Shown here: piece by piece, positions 1-10,425 of the stretch
Numbering within the stretch: position 1 is the first letter of the stretch
Layout of the letters: every line of letters begins with the position of its first letter
DNA from: a bacterium
GTDB taxonomy: Bacteria > Bacillota > Clostridia > Lachnospirales > Lachnospiraceae
Direction: 5' to 3'
NCBI GenBank assembly: GCA_029012425.1
Contig: JAQXMB010000042.1
Span: 1 to 64,000, forward strand
Length of the DNA stretch: 64,000 bases
The notes under the pieces: generated by a model
Database searches by the model: none
What the model saw: the letters and a program-made list of their open reading frames with translations, nothing else
Told to the model about the DNA's origin: nothing
Translations under genes and position numbers: made by a program

Positions 1-1058
1 AGTTCTGCCACTACAGATGGATCGGTTCCAACTAAACCATCCACCACGGTAAAGGAATACTTATTTGCAGCACTCAAAGAATCAATCTTTACCGGATGTC
101 CCTTATACACACCGATATTTCCACCCGCGCTCGAATAGACCTTGGTGCTTCCTTTCAGGTTCACTGTCGAACCTTTTCCGGCAAGAATACCGTAGCGGTT
201 TCGGGTCGTACCGCCGGTAACTGTCACATCTGTCAGATTGACTTTTGAACCTTTTGCGGCATTGATTCCATTCCCCTTAAAGTATTTGATGGAACTATCG
301 GTCATCGTCAACTCGGAGTATTTTTGATTGTAACTATATCTGCCCCATATATTGACCGCATCACCCTGACTGTTCTTAATGTAGGAATTTTTCATCACGA
401 CCCGTCCACCATACTCGATGTTTAAACCGGTCGTCATGCCGTCAAAGGTGACATTTTCAAACTTAATTTCCGGATTTGCAAGAATACCGGAAATATCCAG
501 ACCCGTGACTCGTGAAGCGCTTCCCGATTTTTTAATGGTAACATTCTTGATCGTGGAGTCTCCGCCGGACATGTTGATCACACCATTGGAAGTATTCACG
601 CGCTGCACAATCGTTCCGTCATGAATGTCAAATCTTCGTCCATAGCTGATGAGGATCGCCTGACTCGGATTGTCACTGTAGATCTTATGTCCGTTCAAAT
701 TCATGTCCACATTATGTAACGCAGATGCAATATTTCGATTGGACGGGACATAGATATCTGCGCCCAGCTTAACTTTAATGTCCTTCGGTGCAAACAGACT
801 TGCTGTAAAGGAATTCAATTCCGAAAAGCTATATACCGTCTTGTTATCCGATGTGTCCACAATTCTCTGAACCGCCTTCACCGTGTTGCTGATCGCATTG
901 GACACCTTCTTAAAAAATCCGCCAAGAGAAAACGCATCCACCGGTGTGGTTGTCACGCTGAATACCATGACAACAGCCAGAAAGAAAGCCAGAATTCTGC
1001 TCGCGCTTTTTCTCGTTCTTCTTTTCATCATCGGATTACTCTTTTGTACTCTTTCCAT
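1..1058 (-). CDS. Secreted beta-helix-like repeat protein, N-terminal part (continues past the window start)
   Basis: Open reading frame on minus strand from ATG at 1058 (MERVQKSNPMMKRRTRKSASRILAFFLAVVMVFSVTTTPVDAFSLGG...), signal peptide-like N-terminus, followed by repeated Asn/Gly/Val rungs (DGTIVQRVNTSNGVINMSGGDSTIKNVTIKKSG...) typical of right-handed beta-helix proteins; no stop before position 1. Confidence 0.6.
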   Translation of the reverse strand, partial: MERVQKSNPMMKRRTRKSASRILAFFLAVVMVFSVTTTPVDAFSLGGFFKKVSNAISNTVKAVQRIVDTSDNKTVYSFSELNSFTASLFAPKDIKVKLGADIYVPSNRNIASALHNVDMNLNGHKIYSDNPSQAILISYGRRFDIHDGTIVQRVNTSNGVINMSGGDSTIKNVTIKKSGSASRVTGLDISGILANPEIKFENVTFDGMTTGLNIEYGGRVVMKNSYIKNSQGDAVNIWGRYSYNQKYSELTMTDSSIKYFKGNGINAAKGSKVNLTDVTVTGGTTRNRYGILAGKGSTVNLKGSTKVYSSAGGNIGVYKGHPVKIDSLSAANKYSFTVVDGLVGTDPSVVAE

Positions 1059-1223
1059 ACGCCATACTCCTTATATATCAAATGTTTATGTTTTTCCGAT
1101 AGTACCGCCAATTATTTATTGGGATTAGTATAGCACAGCGTATCTTACAAATTTCTTACACAAAACTTCATTTTCTGCATCCTGCCGGAGCATTTCAAGG
1201 AAAAATCAAAGGAATTTCAACTG

Positions 1224-1254
1224 AAAAAAAAGGAGGCTGCGCTCCGGCAGCCTC
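1224..1254 (-). terminator. Rho-independent terminator downstream of the response regulator
   Basis: GAGGCTGC/GCAGCCTC stem followed (minus strand) by a run of T. Confidence 0.75.
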
Positions 1255-1283
1255 TAATAATAAAATTTAAATTTAATTTTTAA

Positions 1284-2081
1284 CTAATTTATCTCTGATT
1301 TCATACAAAGCATCGCGCAGGTTTCCTCCGCCCAACTGTACTGTGACATATACTCACCGAAAAACTCCGGTTTTCCCTTGCTTAGGTAGCTGTAATAATC
1401 ACAATCAATTCGTTCCGGATCAACTGCATAGGTACCGGTTGTCTTAACCAGAATGCTCTCTGCACCCACCTCTTTGAGCGTTCTGCGCAGATCCTCCAAC
1501 ATCTGATACAGGTAATTTCGATTCCTTGCATCATCCATTTCGTTTTCCCACAGCTTCGCGCAGATTTCTTTTGTGGTAACTCCTGCTCCGTGTCGGTCTA
1601 CCAGAAATGCCAGCACTTCTTTTGTCCTTGTTCGTCTGAAGGCTAATGGTTCCCGGTTGCAATAGGCTTCAAAGTTTCCAAAACACTTGACGGTAAGCAG
1701 CCGCTCCTTTGCCTTCTGTCCTTTGATATGGTCGATTTCTTTTTGTACCGCTTCTGCTGTGACCGGCTTCATCAGATATCCGGATGCATGAAGCTTGAAT
1801 GCATCCACCGCGTACTCACTATATCCTGTACAAAAGATAATTTTACACCCCGGCTGCTGCTCAAGAAGCTTTTCTGCGAGCATGATTCCACTCATACCGC
1901 GCATACTGACATCCAAAAAAGCAATATCCACCGTATTGTTCTTCGCCCATTCAAGTGCAGCTGAACAGGTTGTAAATTCAGTTACTTCTGTGATATCAGC
2001 TGATTCCTTAATCGCACGCACCAATGCATGTAACATCGGTCGTTCATCATCTACTGCCAATGCAATCATCCTGTCACTCAC
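1284..2081 (-). CDS. Response regulator with REC domain and SARP/OmpR-like winged-helix output domain
   Basis: VDDERPML...DIAFLDVSMRGMSG receiver motifs; C-terminal CFGNFEAYCNREPLAFRRTRTKEVLAFLVDRHGAGVTTKEI wHTH. Confidence 0.8.
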   Translation of the reverse strand: MSDRMIALAVDDERPMLHALVRAIKESADITEVTEFTTCSAALEWAKNNTVDIAFLDVSMRGMSGIMLAEKLLEQQPGCKIIFCTGYSEYAVDAFKLHASGYLMKPVTAEAVQKEIDHIKGQKAKERLLTVKCFGNFEAYCNREPLAFRRTRTKEVLAFLVDRHGAGVTTKEICAKLWENEMDDARNRNYLYQMLEDLRRTLKEVGAESILVKTTGTYAVDPERIDCDYYSYLSKGKPEFFGEYMSQYSWAEETCAMLCMKSEIN

Positions 2082-3876
2082 CTTCCTTCGGTATCATAAT
2101 CTCCGCAGTTGTCCCTTTGCCCCGAATACTGTTTATTGTCAGTGTACCACCGCACATCGCCGCCAGACGGGTTCGGATATTCTGAATACCGACATGTTTT
2201 TTGCCATCTGAATACACCGAATCGTCAAAACCAATCCCATCATCTTCCACGCGGACGAAGTAAGCCTTCTTTGTCTCATAGGTAGATACTGTCACCGTAC
2301 CTCCCGATTCTAATCCCATCAATCCGTGCTTGATTGCATTTTCCACCAACGGCTGTACCGTCAAAGCCGGAATCAAAAACTCCTCTGCCCGTAAATCATA
2401 GATTACCTGCATATCCGGAAAACGAATCTGTTCGATATCCGCATAATACCGGACATGCTCCATCTCTTTTGAAATACGAATCGGTGCACTTTCACCAAGC
2501 TCAGTAAAATTTCCCCGCAGATACATCGAAAATTTCTGAACGAGATCCTGTGCCTTTTGAGGATTCTCCAGACAGAACTGTCCAATCGTCCCCAGTGTAT
2601 TGTAAATGAAATGCGGTTGAATCTGACTCATCATGGTCGCTATCCGGTTTTCCGTCAGCTGACGCTCTTTCTCGGCCAGCTTTCTGTCTATTTCTGCCAG
2701 TTGTTTTTCCTGTTTACTGTAACGAAACAGGATGCTGACACCGGAAAACACAATATATATCAAAAGTGAAAGCAGCGAAAACAAAAGTCCTGAGGAGGTA
2801 CCTCTGAAATAAAATGCTATGATGTCCGCCAACACTCCGATAAAGCACACAATCGGAATCCCGCTTTGAATGTATTTCTCATGCTTTTGCGGGTATTTGC
2901 GCCAATCATAAATCACATTACCTACAATAATGAGCATGCCAAGTAAAATCATCGCATGGGTCACAACCAAATTGTCTCTCACATCCATCACGCGAAACAT
3001 CTGCAATGTAAACTGAAGAATACAAATCACTTCTGCCAGAACACAATAGATATCGAATACGCGACAACTCATTTTGTCAAAACGCTTTTTTACTGCCTTG
3101 ATGATTGGCAGCACTCCAACCATCAGCATTGCCACTGAAAGATAGAACAAAAAAACAGGATGCTCCGGCAGGATTAACGGAGTAAATCTTGTGTCCGTCA
3201 GCCTCCACAGCCCCATCATCAGCGAAAACATGCCAAGCGACGCAAGCTCACTTCCATGTGGCCATCGAAACAGGTTACTGACAGCCATGGACAAAAATAT
3301 CAAACCGACAAACACAGCAAGCATTCCCAGTATCAGCTGCGGTAAATCCTGCGCTAAGCGGTCGGAATAGATTGCAAGCTGCGAGCCAATGAGAAAATCA
3401 ACCTGTCTGTTGCGAAAACTCTCATACACGGGCGTAATCTCAACACAGATTTCCGTTCCGACATCCTCCGGATAAAGTGGTATCATCACCCAGTTGCCTC
3501 CAACCGTTTTGCTGAGTCGGTGCTCACCGGTCGGATTCAGACTGTACGCCTGTTGATCGCCCAGCCAGACCTTCACATACTGATGAACGGTGTAAAATGC
3601 AAGATATGTATCATTTTCCAGCGTCTGGTCGAGTCGGAAGGTATATTGCTTTCGGATTCCAATCGGCGCCGTCTCATCCGCAATTTCCGCACAGTCTGTA
3701 TGTTCCACGGTCGAATATCCGTGCGCTTCTCTCTTCTGTATCAAGTCTATATCGTCTGTGACATACAATATGGAAAAAAACACGATTACTACAAATCCAA
3801 CGACGATTGCCAGTCCATATGACAGCTTGGACAAGCGTTCCCATCCTGTACTACTTGTTTTTTCGGTTTCTGTCAT
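2074..3876 (-). CDS. Membrane sensor histidine kinase (multi-TM, LytS/YesM-like HisKA + HATPase)
   Basis: Multiple TM helices, MMSQIQPHFIYNTLGTIGQFC (H box), HATPase motifs VENAIKHGL and DDGIGFD; overlaps the response regulator by 8 nt. Confidence 0.85.
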   Translation of the reverse strand: MTETEKTSSTGWERLSKLSYGLAIVVGFVVIVFFSILYVTDDIDLIQKREAHGYSTVEHTDCAEIADETAPIGIRKQYTFRLDQTLENDTYLAFYTVHQYVKVWLGDQQAYSLNPTGEHRLSKTVGGNWVMIPLYPEDVGTEICVEITPVYESFRNRQVDFLIGSQLAIYSDRLAQDLPQLILGMLAVFVGLIFLSMAVSNLFRWPHGSELASLGMFSLMMGLWRLTDTRFTPLILPEHPVFLFYLSVAMLMVGVLPIIKAVKKRFDKMSCRVFDIYCVLAEVICILQFTLQMFRVMDVRDNLVVTHAMILLGMLIIVGNVIYDWRKYPQKHEKYIQSGIPIVCFIGVLADIIAFYFRGTSSGLLFSLLSLLIYIVFSGVSILFRYSKQEKQLAEIDRKLAEKERQLTENRIATMMSQIQPHFIYNTLGTIGQFCLENPQKAQDLVQKFSMYLRGNFTELGESAPIRISKEMEHVRYYADIEQIRFPDMQVIYDLRAEEFLIPALTVQPLVENAIKHGLMGLESGGTVTVSTYETKKAYFVRVEDDGIGFDDSVYSDGKKHVGIQNIRTRLAAMCGGTLTINSIRGKGTTAEIMIPKEGE

Positions 3877-3946
3877 GAAAAGTCTCCTTATGGCTTGTTG
3901 GAAGGATAAGATGCAACAACACCACCGCCAAGCACTTCTTTTTCAT

Positions 3947-3997
3947 AAAAACCTCTTTGCACTTTTTGTTCATCGTTTCAAAAAGCACAAAGAGGTT
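3947..3997 (-). terminator. Terminator downstream of pyrD
   Basis: AACCTCTTTG...CAAAGAGGTT inverted repeat with T-tract on the minus strand. Confidence 0.7.
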
Positions 3998-4007
3998 CCT
4001 TTTCTTT

Positions 4008-4913
4008 TTATGATCGAACTGCTCCGATTAATTCGTTGATATCCTCCACGCCCTGCTCGGCCATAAACTGTGTGATTCCGTCAACAATCTGGCGGGTGAT
4101 GGTCGGGTCTGTAAAGTTTGCAGTTCCTACTGCAACAGCAGATGCTCCTGCAAGGATCAGTTCCAATGCGTCATTGGCGTTCATAACGCCGCCCATTCCG
4201 ACAATCGGAATCTTGACAGCCTGTGCCACCTGATACACCATGCGCACGGCAATCGGATGAATTGCGGGGCCTGATAGTCCACCGGTCTTGTTCGCCAATG
4301 CGAATCTGCGGCTTTTTACATCAATCTTCATTCCGGTCAGTGTATTGATCAATGATACCGCATCTGCTCCGGCAGCTTCCACCGCCTGTGCCATGTAAGC
4401 GATATCGGTTACATTCGGACTGAGCTTCATAATTACCGGCTGCTTTGCCACCGCTTTTACGGCACGGGTGATATCAGCTGCTGCGTTCGGATCCTGGCCG
4501 AAAGCGATTCCGCCCTCCTTGACATTAGGGCAGGAAATATTAATCTCCAGCAAATCAACTGCCTGATCTGCCAATCGCTCCACAACCTCCACATAGTCTT
4601 CCTTGCTCTTGCCACACACATTGACAATCACGCGGGTATCGTATTTTGCAAGAAACGGCAGATCACGCTCGACAAACACATCGATTCCGGGATTCTGTAA
4701 TCCGATTGCATTGAGCATTCCACCGTATACTTCCGCAACACGGGGCGTCGGATTTCCTTCCCACGGAATGTTTGCAACACCTTTGGTCACAACTCCACCG
4801 AGCAGATTTAAGTCAACAAATTCTGAGTATTCTGCACCCGAGCCAAAGGTTCCGGAGGCTGTCACAATCGGATTTTTCAGCGTGATTCCTGCAAGATCTA
4901 CCTTCGTATTCAT
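4008..4913 (-). CDS. pyrD: Dihydroorotate dehydrogenase, class 1B catalytic subunit
   Basis: LAGITLKNPIVTASGTFGSG, NISCPN, GLSGPAIHPIAVRMVYQ motifs; adjacent to pyrK. Confidence 0.95.
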   Translation of the reverse strand: MNTKVDLAGITLKNPIVTASGTFGSGAEYSEFVDLNLLGGVVTKGVANIPWEGNPTPRVAEVYGGMLNAIGLQNPGIDVFVERDLPFLAKYDTRVIVNVCGKSKEDYVEVVERLADQAVDLLEINISCPNVKEGGIAFGQDPNAAADITRAVKAVAKQPVIMKLSPNVTDIAYMAQAVEAAGADAVSLINTLTGMKIDVKSRRFALANKTGGLSGPAIHPIAVRMVYQVAQAVKIPIVGMGGVMNANDALELILAGASAVAVGTANFTDPTITRQIVDGITQFMAEQGVEDINELIGAVRS

Positions 4914-5680
4914 CAGATATCCACCTCCTTGGCGCTAAATACCGGACCTTCCGTACAGATTCTCTTATTATGCACATGGGTGTGTGAGTCTTTTTTCACA
5001 CTCCTGCATACGCATCCGAGACATGCACCGATTCCGCAAGCCATGCGCTCTTCCAACGAAATCCAGCACTCAATATTCTTTTCCTCGGCATACTGCTTCA
5101 CTGCACGTAGCATCGGCATCGGACCACACGCGTAAATCACCTCTGCGTCCAATCCATTGGCTGCAACAGCATTCAGTACATTTCCGGTCGTTCCGATACT
5201 TCCGTCTTCTGTCGCAACATACACCTTACCGCATTTATCAAACTCTTCCTTTAAAAACAGTTCACTCCGGTAACCCAGCACAATACTCTTATCGCCCGTA
5301 AGCTCTTTTGCGAGCTGAAGAACCGGAGCAATGCCGATTCCGCCTCCCATGATGATTGCCTTTTTGCTTTTCTTGGGGAATCCGTTTCCAAGCGGTCCTA
5401 ACATGCGAAGCGCTTTTCCTGTATGTAATTTTGCCAGCTCCTTTGTTCCGTCTCCTGCGATACGATACACCAGACGGATCGCCTGATCCGCACGGTCGAT
5501 TTCGCAGATACTGATTGGTCTCGGAAGCAGCCGGCTTCCATCCTCGCAATACACTGCAACAAACTGTCCGGGCTGTGCGAGCTCAGCAATCTGATCGGTA
5601 TGTAACCACATGCTGTATATATCGGTTGCAATCTCTTCCTGACGGATGATGACTGCTTCCTCCTGTCGTTTGATACCCAT
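4913..5680 (-). CDS. pyrK: Dihydroorotate dehydrogenase electron transfer subunit
   Basis: RPISICEID FAD motif, GGGIGIAP, C-terminal Cys cluster ERMACGIGACLGCVC (2Fe-2S). Confidence 0.95.
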   Translation of the reverse strand: MGIKRQEEAVIIRQEEIATDIYSMWLHTDQIAELAQPGQFVAVYCEDGSRLLPRPISICEIDRADQAIRLVYRIAGDGTKELAKLHTGKALRMLGPLGNGFPKKSKKAIIMGGGIGIAPVLQLAKELTGDKSIVLGYRSELFLKEEFDKCGKVYVATEDGSIGTTGNVLNAVAANGLDAEVIYACGPMPMLRAVKQYAEEKNIECWISLEERMACGIGACLGCVCRSVKKDSHTHVHNKRICTEGPVFSAKEVDI

Positions 5681-5703
5681 ATCTTTTTTCTCCTGTTGCT
5701 TCG

Positions 5704-6633
5704 TTATTTTGCTGCCTGTAATGCACCGTCGATATCAGCGATCATATCCACAACCGCCTGACGAGATGCATCCGCATAGTTTAATGCTCCAAACGATGCA
5801 TACTGCTCCTGCTTATAAGCTGCGATAATTCCTCTTGATGAATTTACAATTGCTCCCAGTCCGTCATCATTGAAGAAATGAACAAGGTCAGCGCCTTTTC
5901 CACCCTGTGCACCGTATCCGGGAACAAGGATAAATGACTTGGGCATCAGCTTACGAAGAATCTCTCCCTGCTTGGGGTAGGTTGCTCCGACAACGGCTCC
6001 GATATAGCTGTAGGAATCTCCCATACAGTCAGCGCCCCACTGTGCAACCTTCTCACCGACATACTCATACAACGGTCTGCCATCGATGAGTCGATCCTGA
6101 AATTCGCCACTGGAAGGATTCGAAGTCTTTACAAGAATGAATAATCCCTTCTTTTCTTCCTTGCACACATCAACAAACGGCTTGATTCCATCCGTTCCCA
6201 GATATGGATTGACCGTTGCAAAATCCTCGTTGAAGGTTGAAAAAGCCTTGCTTCCTATCTGAACCTTTCCAAGATGTCCGGTTGCATAGGCTGCGGATGT
6301 CGAGCCGATATCACCGCGCTTTACATCACCGATTACCACCAGCCCTTTTTCATGGCAATAGTCTACGGTTTTCTGGAAAGCCTTCAGTCCTTCGATACCG
6401 AATTGCTCATACATTGCAATCTGCGGTTTTACAGCCGGGATCAAATCATATACCGCATCGATAATTCCTTTGTTGTACTTCCAGATTGCTTCCGCAGCTC
6501 CTTCCGGTGTCTCGCCAAATTCTGCGAATGCTTTGTCCAAAATGTGCTGCGGCACATAGGAAAGCATCGGGTCAAGTCCCACAACAATCGGTGCATGCGT
6601 CTTTTGAATTTTTTCAATCAGTGTGTGAATCAT
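5704..6633 (-). CDS. pyrF: Orotidine-5'-phosphate decarboxylase
   Basis: VVGLDPMLSYVP, VIGDVKRGDIGSTSAAYA motif. Confidence 0.95.
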   Translation of the reverse strand: MIHTLIEKIQKTHAPIVVGLDPMLSYVPQHILDKAFAEFGETPEGAAEAIWKYNKGIIDAVYDLIPAVKPQIAMYEQFGIEGLKAFQKTVDYCHEKGLVVIGDVKRGDIGSTSAAYATGHLGKVQIGSKAFSTFNEDFATVNPYLGTDGIKPFVDVCKEEKKGLFILVKTSNPSSGEFQDRLIDGRPLYEYVGEKVAQWGADCMGDSYSYIGAVVGATYPKQGEILRKLMPKSFILVPGYGAQGGKGADLVHFFNDDGLGAIVNSSRGIIAAYKQEQYASFGALNYADASRQAVVDMIADIDGALQAAK

Positions 6634-7926
6634 TTATTCTTCCTTACCTTTCTCATATACAATTTCGCCGCCAATCACTGTCATATCCACGCAGCCGGTC
6701 ACGCTTCTTCCGTGAAACGGTGTGTTTTTACTCTTTGATGCGAATGTATTTTTATCAATTATATAAGTTTTTTTCGGGTTAAAAATCACAAGATCCGCAG
6801 CCTTTCCCTCCGTGATTGTACCTGCATCGAGATTTAATACCTTTGCCGGATTGTAGCTCATCTTCTCTGCCATCTGAAGCGGCGATAATACACCCTGTAA
6901 AACAAGCTCGGTATGTGTGAGTGCGGCCGCTGTCTCCAAGCCCACAATACCAAACGGTGCCTCCAGCATGCTGCAGTTCTTATCATCATGTGTATGCGGT
7001 GCGTGATCTGTCGCAATACAGCCGATTGCACCACATTTTAATGCCTCACGGAGTGCCAGCACATCCTCCTTTGTGCGAAGTGGCGGATTCATCTTGAAAT
7101 TCGTCACATCCGGTCCTTCCACGATATCATCCGAAGTCATTGTAAAATGATGCGGACACACCTCTGCGGTAATCAAATCTCCCATTTTCTGCGCCTTGAT
7201 AAGCATTTCCGCTACTTCCTTTGTAGAACAATGGCACAGATGAAGTCTCGCGCCTGCCTCCTTTGCAAGCAGAAAGTCTCTTGCGGCAATCACATTCTCA
7301 ACGACATTGTGAATACCGGGCAGCCCCATTCGTTTGCTGTTGGCATCCTCATTTACAACGCCTCCCTGAACGAGCGACTTTTCCTCACAGTGATCCAGAA
7401 GCGGAATGTCTAACTCTGCCAGCTTATGCATGGCATCACGACAAAGCTTCGTGCTCATAACCGACTTGCCATCCTCACTGAAGGCGATTGCTCCGTGCGC
7501 TGCCATATCCTCCATGTCAGTGAGCTTCTCTCCGTTCATTCCAACGGTAATACTTCCTGCCTGATATACATGAACCTTAGTCACGCTTTTTGCTTTATTC
7601 ATCACATAGTCAAGTACATCGGAATTGTCAACAACCGGTTTGGTATTCGGCATTGCAACAATCGATGTATATCCTCCGCGGGCTGCCGCAGCGGCACCTG
7701 TCTCAACGGTTTCCTTCTGCGTCTGACCGGGATCTCTCAGATGTACATGCAAATCAATAAAACCGGGCATTACATATTTTCCCGAAGCATTAATCATTTG
7801 ATCTGCAGACTTCTTTATCTTTTTGTCTATTTCCTTTATTACACCATCTTCAATGAAAAGATCTGCAATCTCATCTCTACCGGATGCCGGATCTAAAACC
7901 CGTCCACCTCTTATCAATAGTGACAT
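6634..7926 (-). CDS. pyrC: Dihydroorotase
   Basis: GFIDLHVHLRDPGQTQKE, IATDHAPHTHDDK motifs. Confidence 0.95.
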   Translation of the reverse strand: MSLLIRGGRVLDPASGRDEIADLFIEDGVIKEIDKKIKKSADQMINASGKYVMPGFIDLHVHLRDPGQTQKETVETGAAAAARGGYTSIVAMPNTKPVVDNSDVLDYVMNKAKSVTKVHVYQAGSITVGMNGEKLTDMEDMAAHGAIAFSEDGKSVMSTKLCRDAMHKLAELDIPLLDHCEEKSLVQGGVVNEDANSKRMGLPGIHNVVENVIAARDFLLAKEAGARLHLCHCSTKEVAEMLIKAQKMGDLITAEVCPHHFTMTSDDIVEGPDVTNFKMNPPLRTKEDVLALREALKCGAIGCIATDHAPHTHDDKNCSMLEAPFGIVGLETAAALTHTELVLQGVLSPLQMAEKMSYNPAKVLNLDAGTITEGKAADLVIFNPKKTYIIDKNTFASKSKNTPFHGRSVTGCVDMTVIGGEIVYEKGKEE

Positions 7927-7937
7927 TGTCTTCCTCC

Positions 7938-9194
7938 TTATTTGTCATCTTCACCAAAGGCTGCCAAAGGATACAATGCCTTGGGCACATATGCCTTGAT
8001 AAAGATTCCGTCTTCTGTGTATTCCTCAGAAATCAGTTCCCCTGCACTTCGTATCTTTGCAAGGATTCCTGCCTGTGCATACGGAATCACCCGTTCCATC
8101 AATATCTTATCCTCCCGAAGCATCTCCGAGAGCGTTTTCTTCACCTCATCAAGTCCGCTTCCGCTCTTTGCACTGACAGAAAGCGTCTTATCTGCTTTTG
8201 CATCATGAAGATGCTGCGGTTCTGAAATCAGATCAATCTTGTTAAAAAGTGTTAAAATCGGCTTGTTTTCCACCTCTAACCGATGCAGTGTCTCATATAC
8301 AATATACATCTGCTTGTCCATCTGCGGATTAGACGCATCCACCACATGAATCAGATAATCTGCATATTTTGCTTCCTCAAGTGTGGATCGGAACGCATCA
8401 ATCAAATGGTGCGGAAGCTTCCGAATAAAACCAACCGTATCTGTTAACAAAAGCTTCTGACTCTTATCAAGCTCTAATAATCTTGTTGTCGGATCAAGCG
8501 TTGCAAACAGGGCGTCCATCTCAAGTACATTCGCCTGTGTCAGCGTGTTAAGCAAGGTTGACTTTCCGGCATTGGTATAGCCGACAATGGCTGCTACCGG
8601 CTGAGAATTACGCATTCGTCTGCTGCGCGTCACCTCGCGATGTCTTCGCACTTCTTCCAGCTCCCGTTTCAGCTGTGATATCCGGTTTGCTATGAGTCTT
8701 CGATCCATCTCGAGCTTCTTCTCACCGGGACCTCTCGTACCGATTCCTCCGCCAAGCCTTGACATCGAGCGGCCATATCCGGTCAGTCGCGTCATCTCAT
8801 AGCGAAGCTGTGCCAGCTCCACCTGAATCTTTCCTTCACTCGTAGACGCGCGCGCAGCAAATATATCAAGGATAATCAGCGTTCGATCCATCACCTTTGT
8901 ATCAAGCAGATCGGCAAGATTTCTCATCTGCGCCGGTGATAATTCATCATCGCAGACAATACCTGTCGCTTCCGTATAAGCAATCAATTCCCGGATCTCC
9001 TGAACTTTTCCGGTTCCGACATAGGTTCCCGGATGGCGTCTTTCGAGCTTCTGTATTACGGTTCCGCAGACAACGGCCCCTGCTGTCCGGACGAGTTCTG
9101 CAAGCTCTGCCAACGAGTCTTCGGCATCGTCTCCTTCGTGCTCGTTCACTCCGACAAGTATTACCTTTTCTTCAATTTTCTTATTTTCATGCAT
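7938..9194 (-). CDS. hflX: GTPase HflX
   Basis: Y/F-R-x-T-R-T-G-Y-G core and GYTNAGKSTLLNTL G1, DTVGFIRKLPHHLIDAFRSTLEE; likely start MHENKK at 9194 (the ORF-track start at 9302 runs into the upstream gene). Confidence 0.9.
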   Translation of the reverse strand: MHENKKIEEKVILVGVNEHEGDDAEDSLAELAELVRTAGAVVCGTVIQKLERRHPGTYVGTGKVQEIRELIAYTEATGIVCDDELSPAQMRNLADLLDTKVMDRTLIILDIFAARASTSEGKIQVELAQLRYEMTRLTGYGRSMSRLGGGIGTRGPGEKKLEMDRRLIANRISQLKRELEEVRRHREVTRSRRMRNSQPVAAIVGYTNAGKSTLLNTLTQANVLEMDALFATLDPTTRLLELDKSQKLLLTDTVGFIRKLPHHLIDAFRSTLEEAKYADYLIHVVDASNPQMDKQMYIVYETLHRLEVENKPILTLFNKIDLISEPQHLHDAKADKTLSVSAKSGSGLDEVKKTLSEMLREDKILMERVIPYAQAGILAKIRSAGELISEEYTEDGIFIKAYVPKALYPLAAFGEDDK

Positions 9195-9195
9195 G

Positions 9196-10293
9196 CTAAT
9201 TGCCTTCCTCTGCTTCCGGTGAAGCCTGCTCTGCCTCGGCTGCGGCTGCCGCTTCTGCCTCGGCTGCTGCCTGCTCCATCTCCTTCGCAATCTGTTCTGC
9301 AACCGCAGTTCGTGTTTTCAAAAAAAGATTTTCACGGGCTGCCTGCTCATCCTCCGGATAATCCAGCACATACTGCGCCATCTTCTCCTTGGCAGTTGTA
9401 AAATCATACATATATTCAAGGGCTGCAATCTCACCTCTGCGCAAAAGCTGCTCATTCACAGGTCTTTTCAATGCAAGTCCCTTCTGATAGTACGCCAGCG
9501 CATTTACATAATCCTGCTTTTCCATCGCCATATTGCCAAGCTCTTCTAACACCAGAGAATCGTCTGCATGCTTTGCGGCATATGCCTCATAATATTTTGC
9601 CGCCTCTTTCGCATCACCACTCTTCTCATAGGTCTTCGCCAGATAGAGTTCTGCCTTGTCCTCATAGCCTTCCTTCGCTTCCATCCCGACTGCCGAGAGA
9701 AGCTTTTCCTGTGCCTGTCTGACATCTCCGAGCAAATAGTAGATATACCCCTGATTTGCAAGGTGATAGCGCTCTTTTCCTTTGATCTCAAGCGCCCGGT
9801 TTAGATACGCTAAACCGGCATCCTTCATCCCGGCACGATTCAGGTTTTCATAAAGCTGAATATAAATCTCATAATCGGCATCCGCATTGGCGGCTGCCTG
9901 CTCATAATCCGCCAGAGCCTTTTGCTGTTCCTGCTGCTGCAAATACAGATTTCCTCTTAAGTAATATGCATTTGCCAGTTTTTTATTATAGTTCAGCAAC
10001 GCATCACACACTGCGATTGCCTCTTCAAGCTGTCCATTCAAATAGAGTGCCTCTGCCTTCTGAAGACAGATATCCTCCTCAAGATTCGTAATCCGTCCTC
10101 GCGACTGATCAAGCGCAAGCTGGAAATTGGCAACTGCGGCTCCATAATCTCCCTCTTCCATCGCATTCAGGCCAATCTGACGATATGCCAGTGCATTTTC
10201 CTGTCTGTCAGAGCCACAAGCTGTCAAAAAAAGTGCGGCGCCAACCATTGCCACAAGTGCAGAAACACGCTTTTTCTTCAATATATTAAACAT
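9196..10293 (-). CDS. TPR-repeat lipoprotein
   Basis: Lipobox LFLTACGS; successive TPR-like helices (AYYLRGNLYLQQQEQQKALADYEQA...). Confidence 0.8.
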   Translation of the reverse strand: MFNILKKKRVSALVAMVGAALFLTACGSDRQENALAYRQIGLNAMEEGDYGAAVANFQLALDQSRGRITNLEEDICLQKAEALYLNGQLEEAIAVCDALLNYNKKLANAYYLRGNLYLQQQEQQKALADYEQAAANADADYEIYIQLYENLNRAGMKDAGLAYLNRALEIKGKERYHLANQGYIYYLLGDVRQAQEKLLSAVGMEAKEGYEDKAELYLAKTYEKSGDAKEAAKYYEAYAAKHADDSLVLEELGNMAMEKQDYVNALAYYQKGLALKRPVNEQLLRRGEIAALEYMYDFTTAKEKMAQYVLDYPEDEQAARENLFLKTRTAVAEQIAKEMEQAAAEAEAAAAAEAEQASPEAEEGN

Positions 10294-10425
10294 AATTTCT
10301 TATCTTGTCTCCCTGTATTTCACTATTCGTAACCATCATTATTAGCATACCAAAAAACAAATTGATTTTCCACACTAATTACATTAAAATGTAATTACAT
10401 TTTGATTAATACATGGAGGATACCA

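Noticed and set aside
7147-7896. Plus-strand ORFs antisense to pyrC (and many similar antisense ORFs across the window)
   Set aside because: Low-complexity or atypical composition, no RBS, opposite to strongly supported genes; typical shadow ORFs.
9194-9302. N-terminal extension of HflX (MQNRLRRRWSRQQPRQKRQPQPRQ...)
   Set aside because: It is the 3' end of the TPR lipoprotein gene read in another frame; the normal start MHENKK is at 9194.
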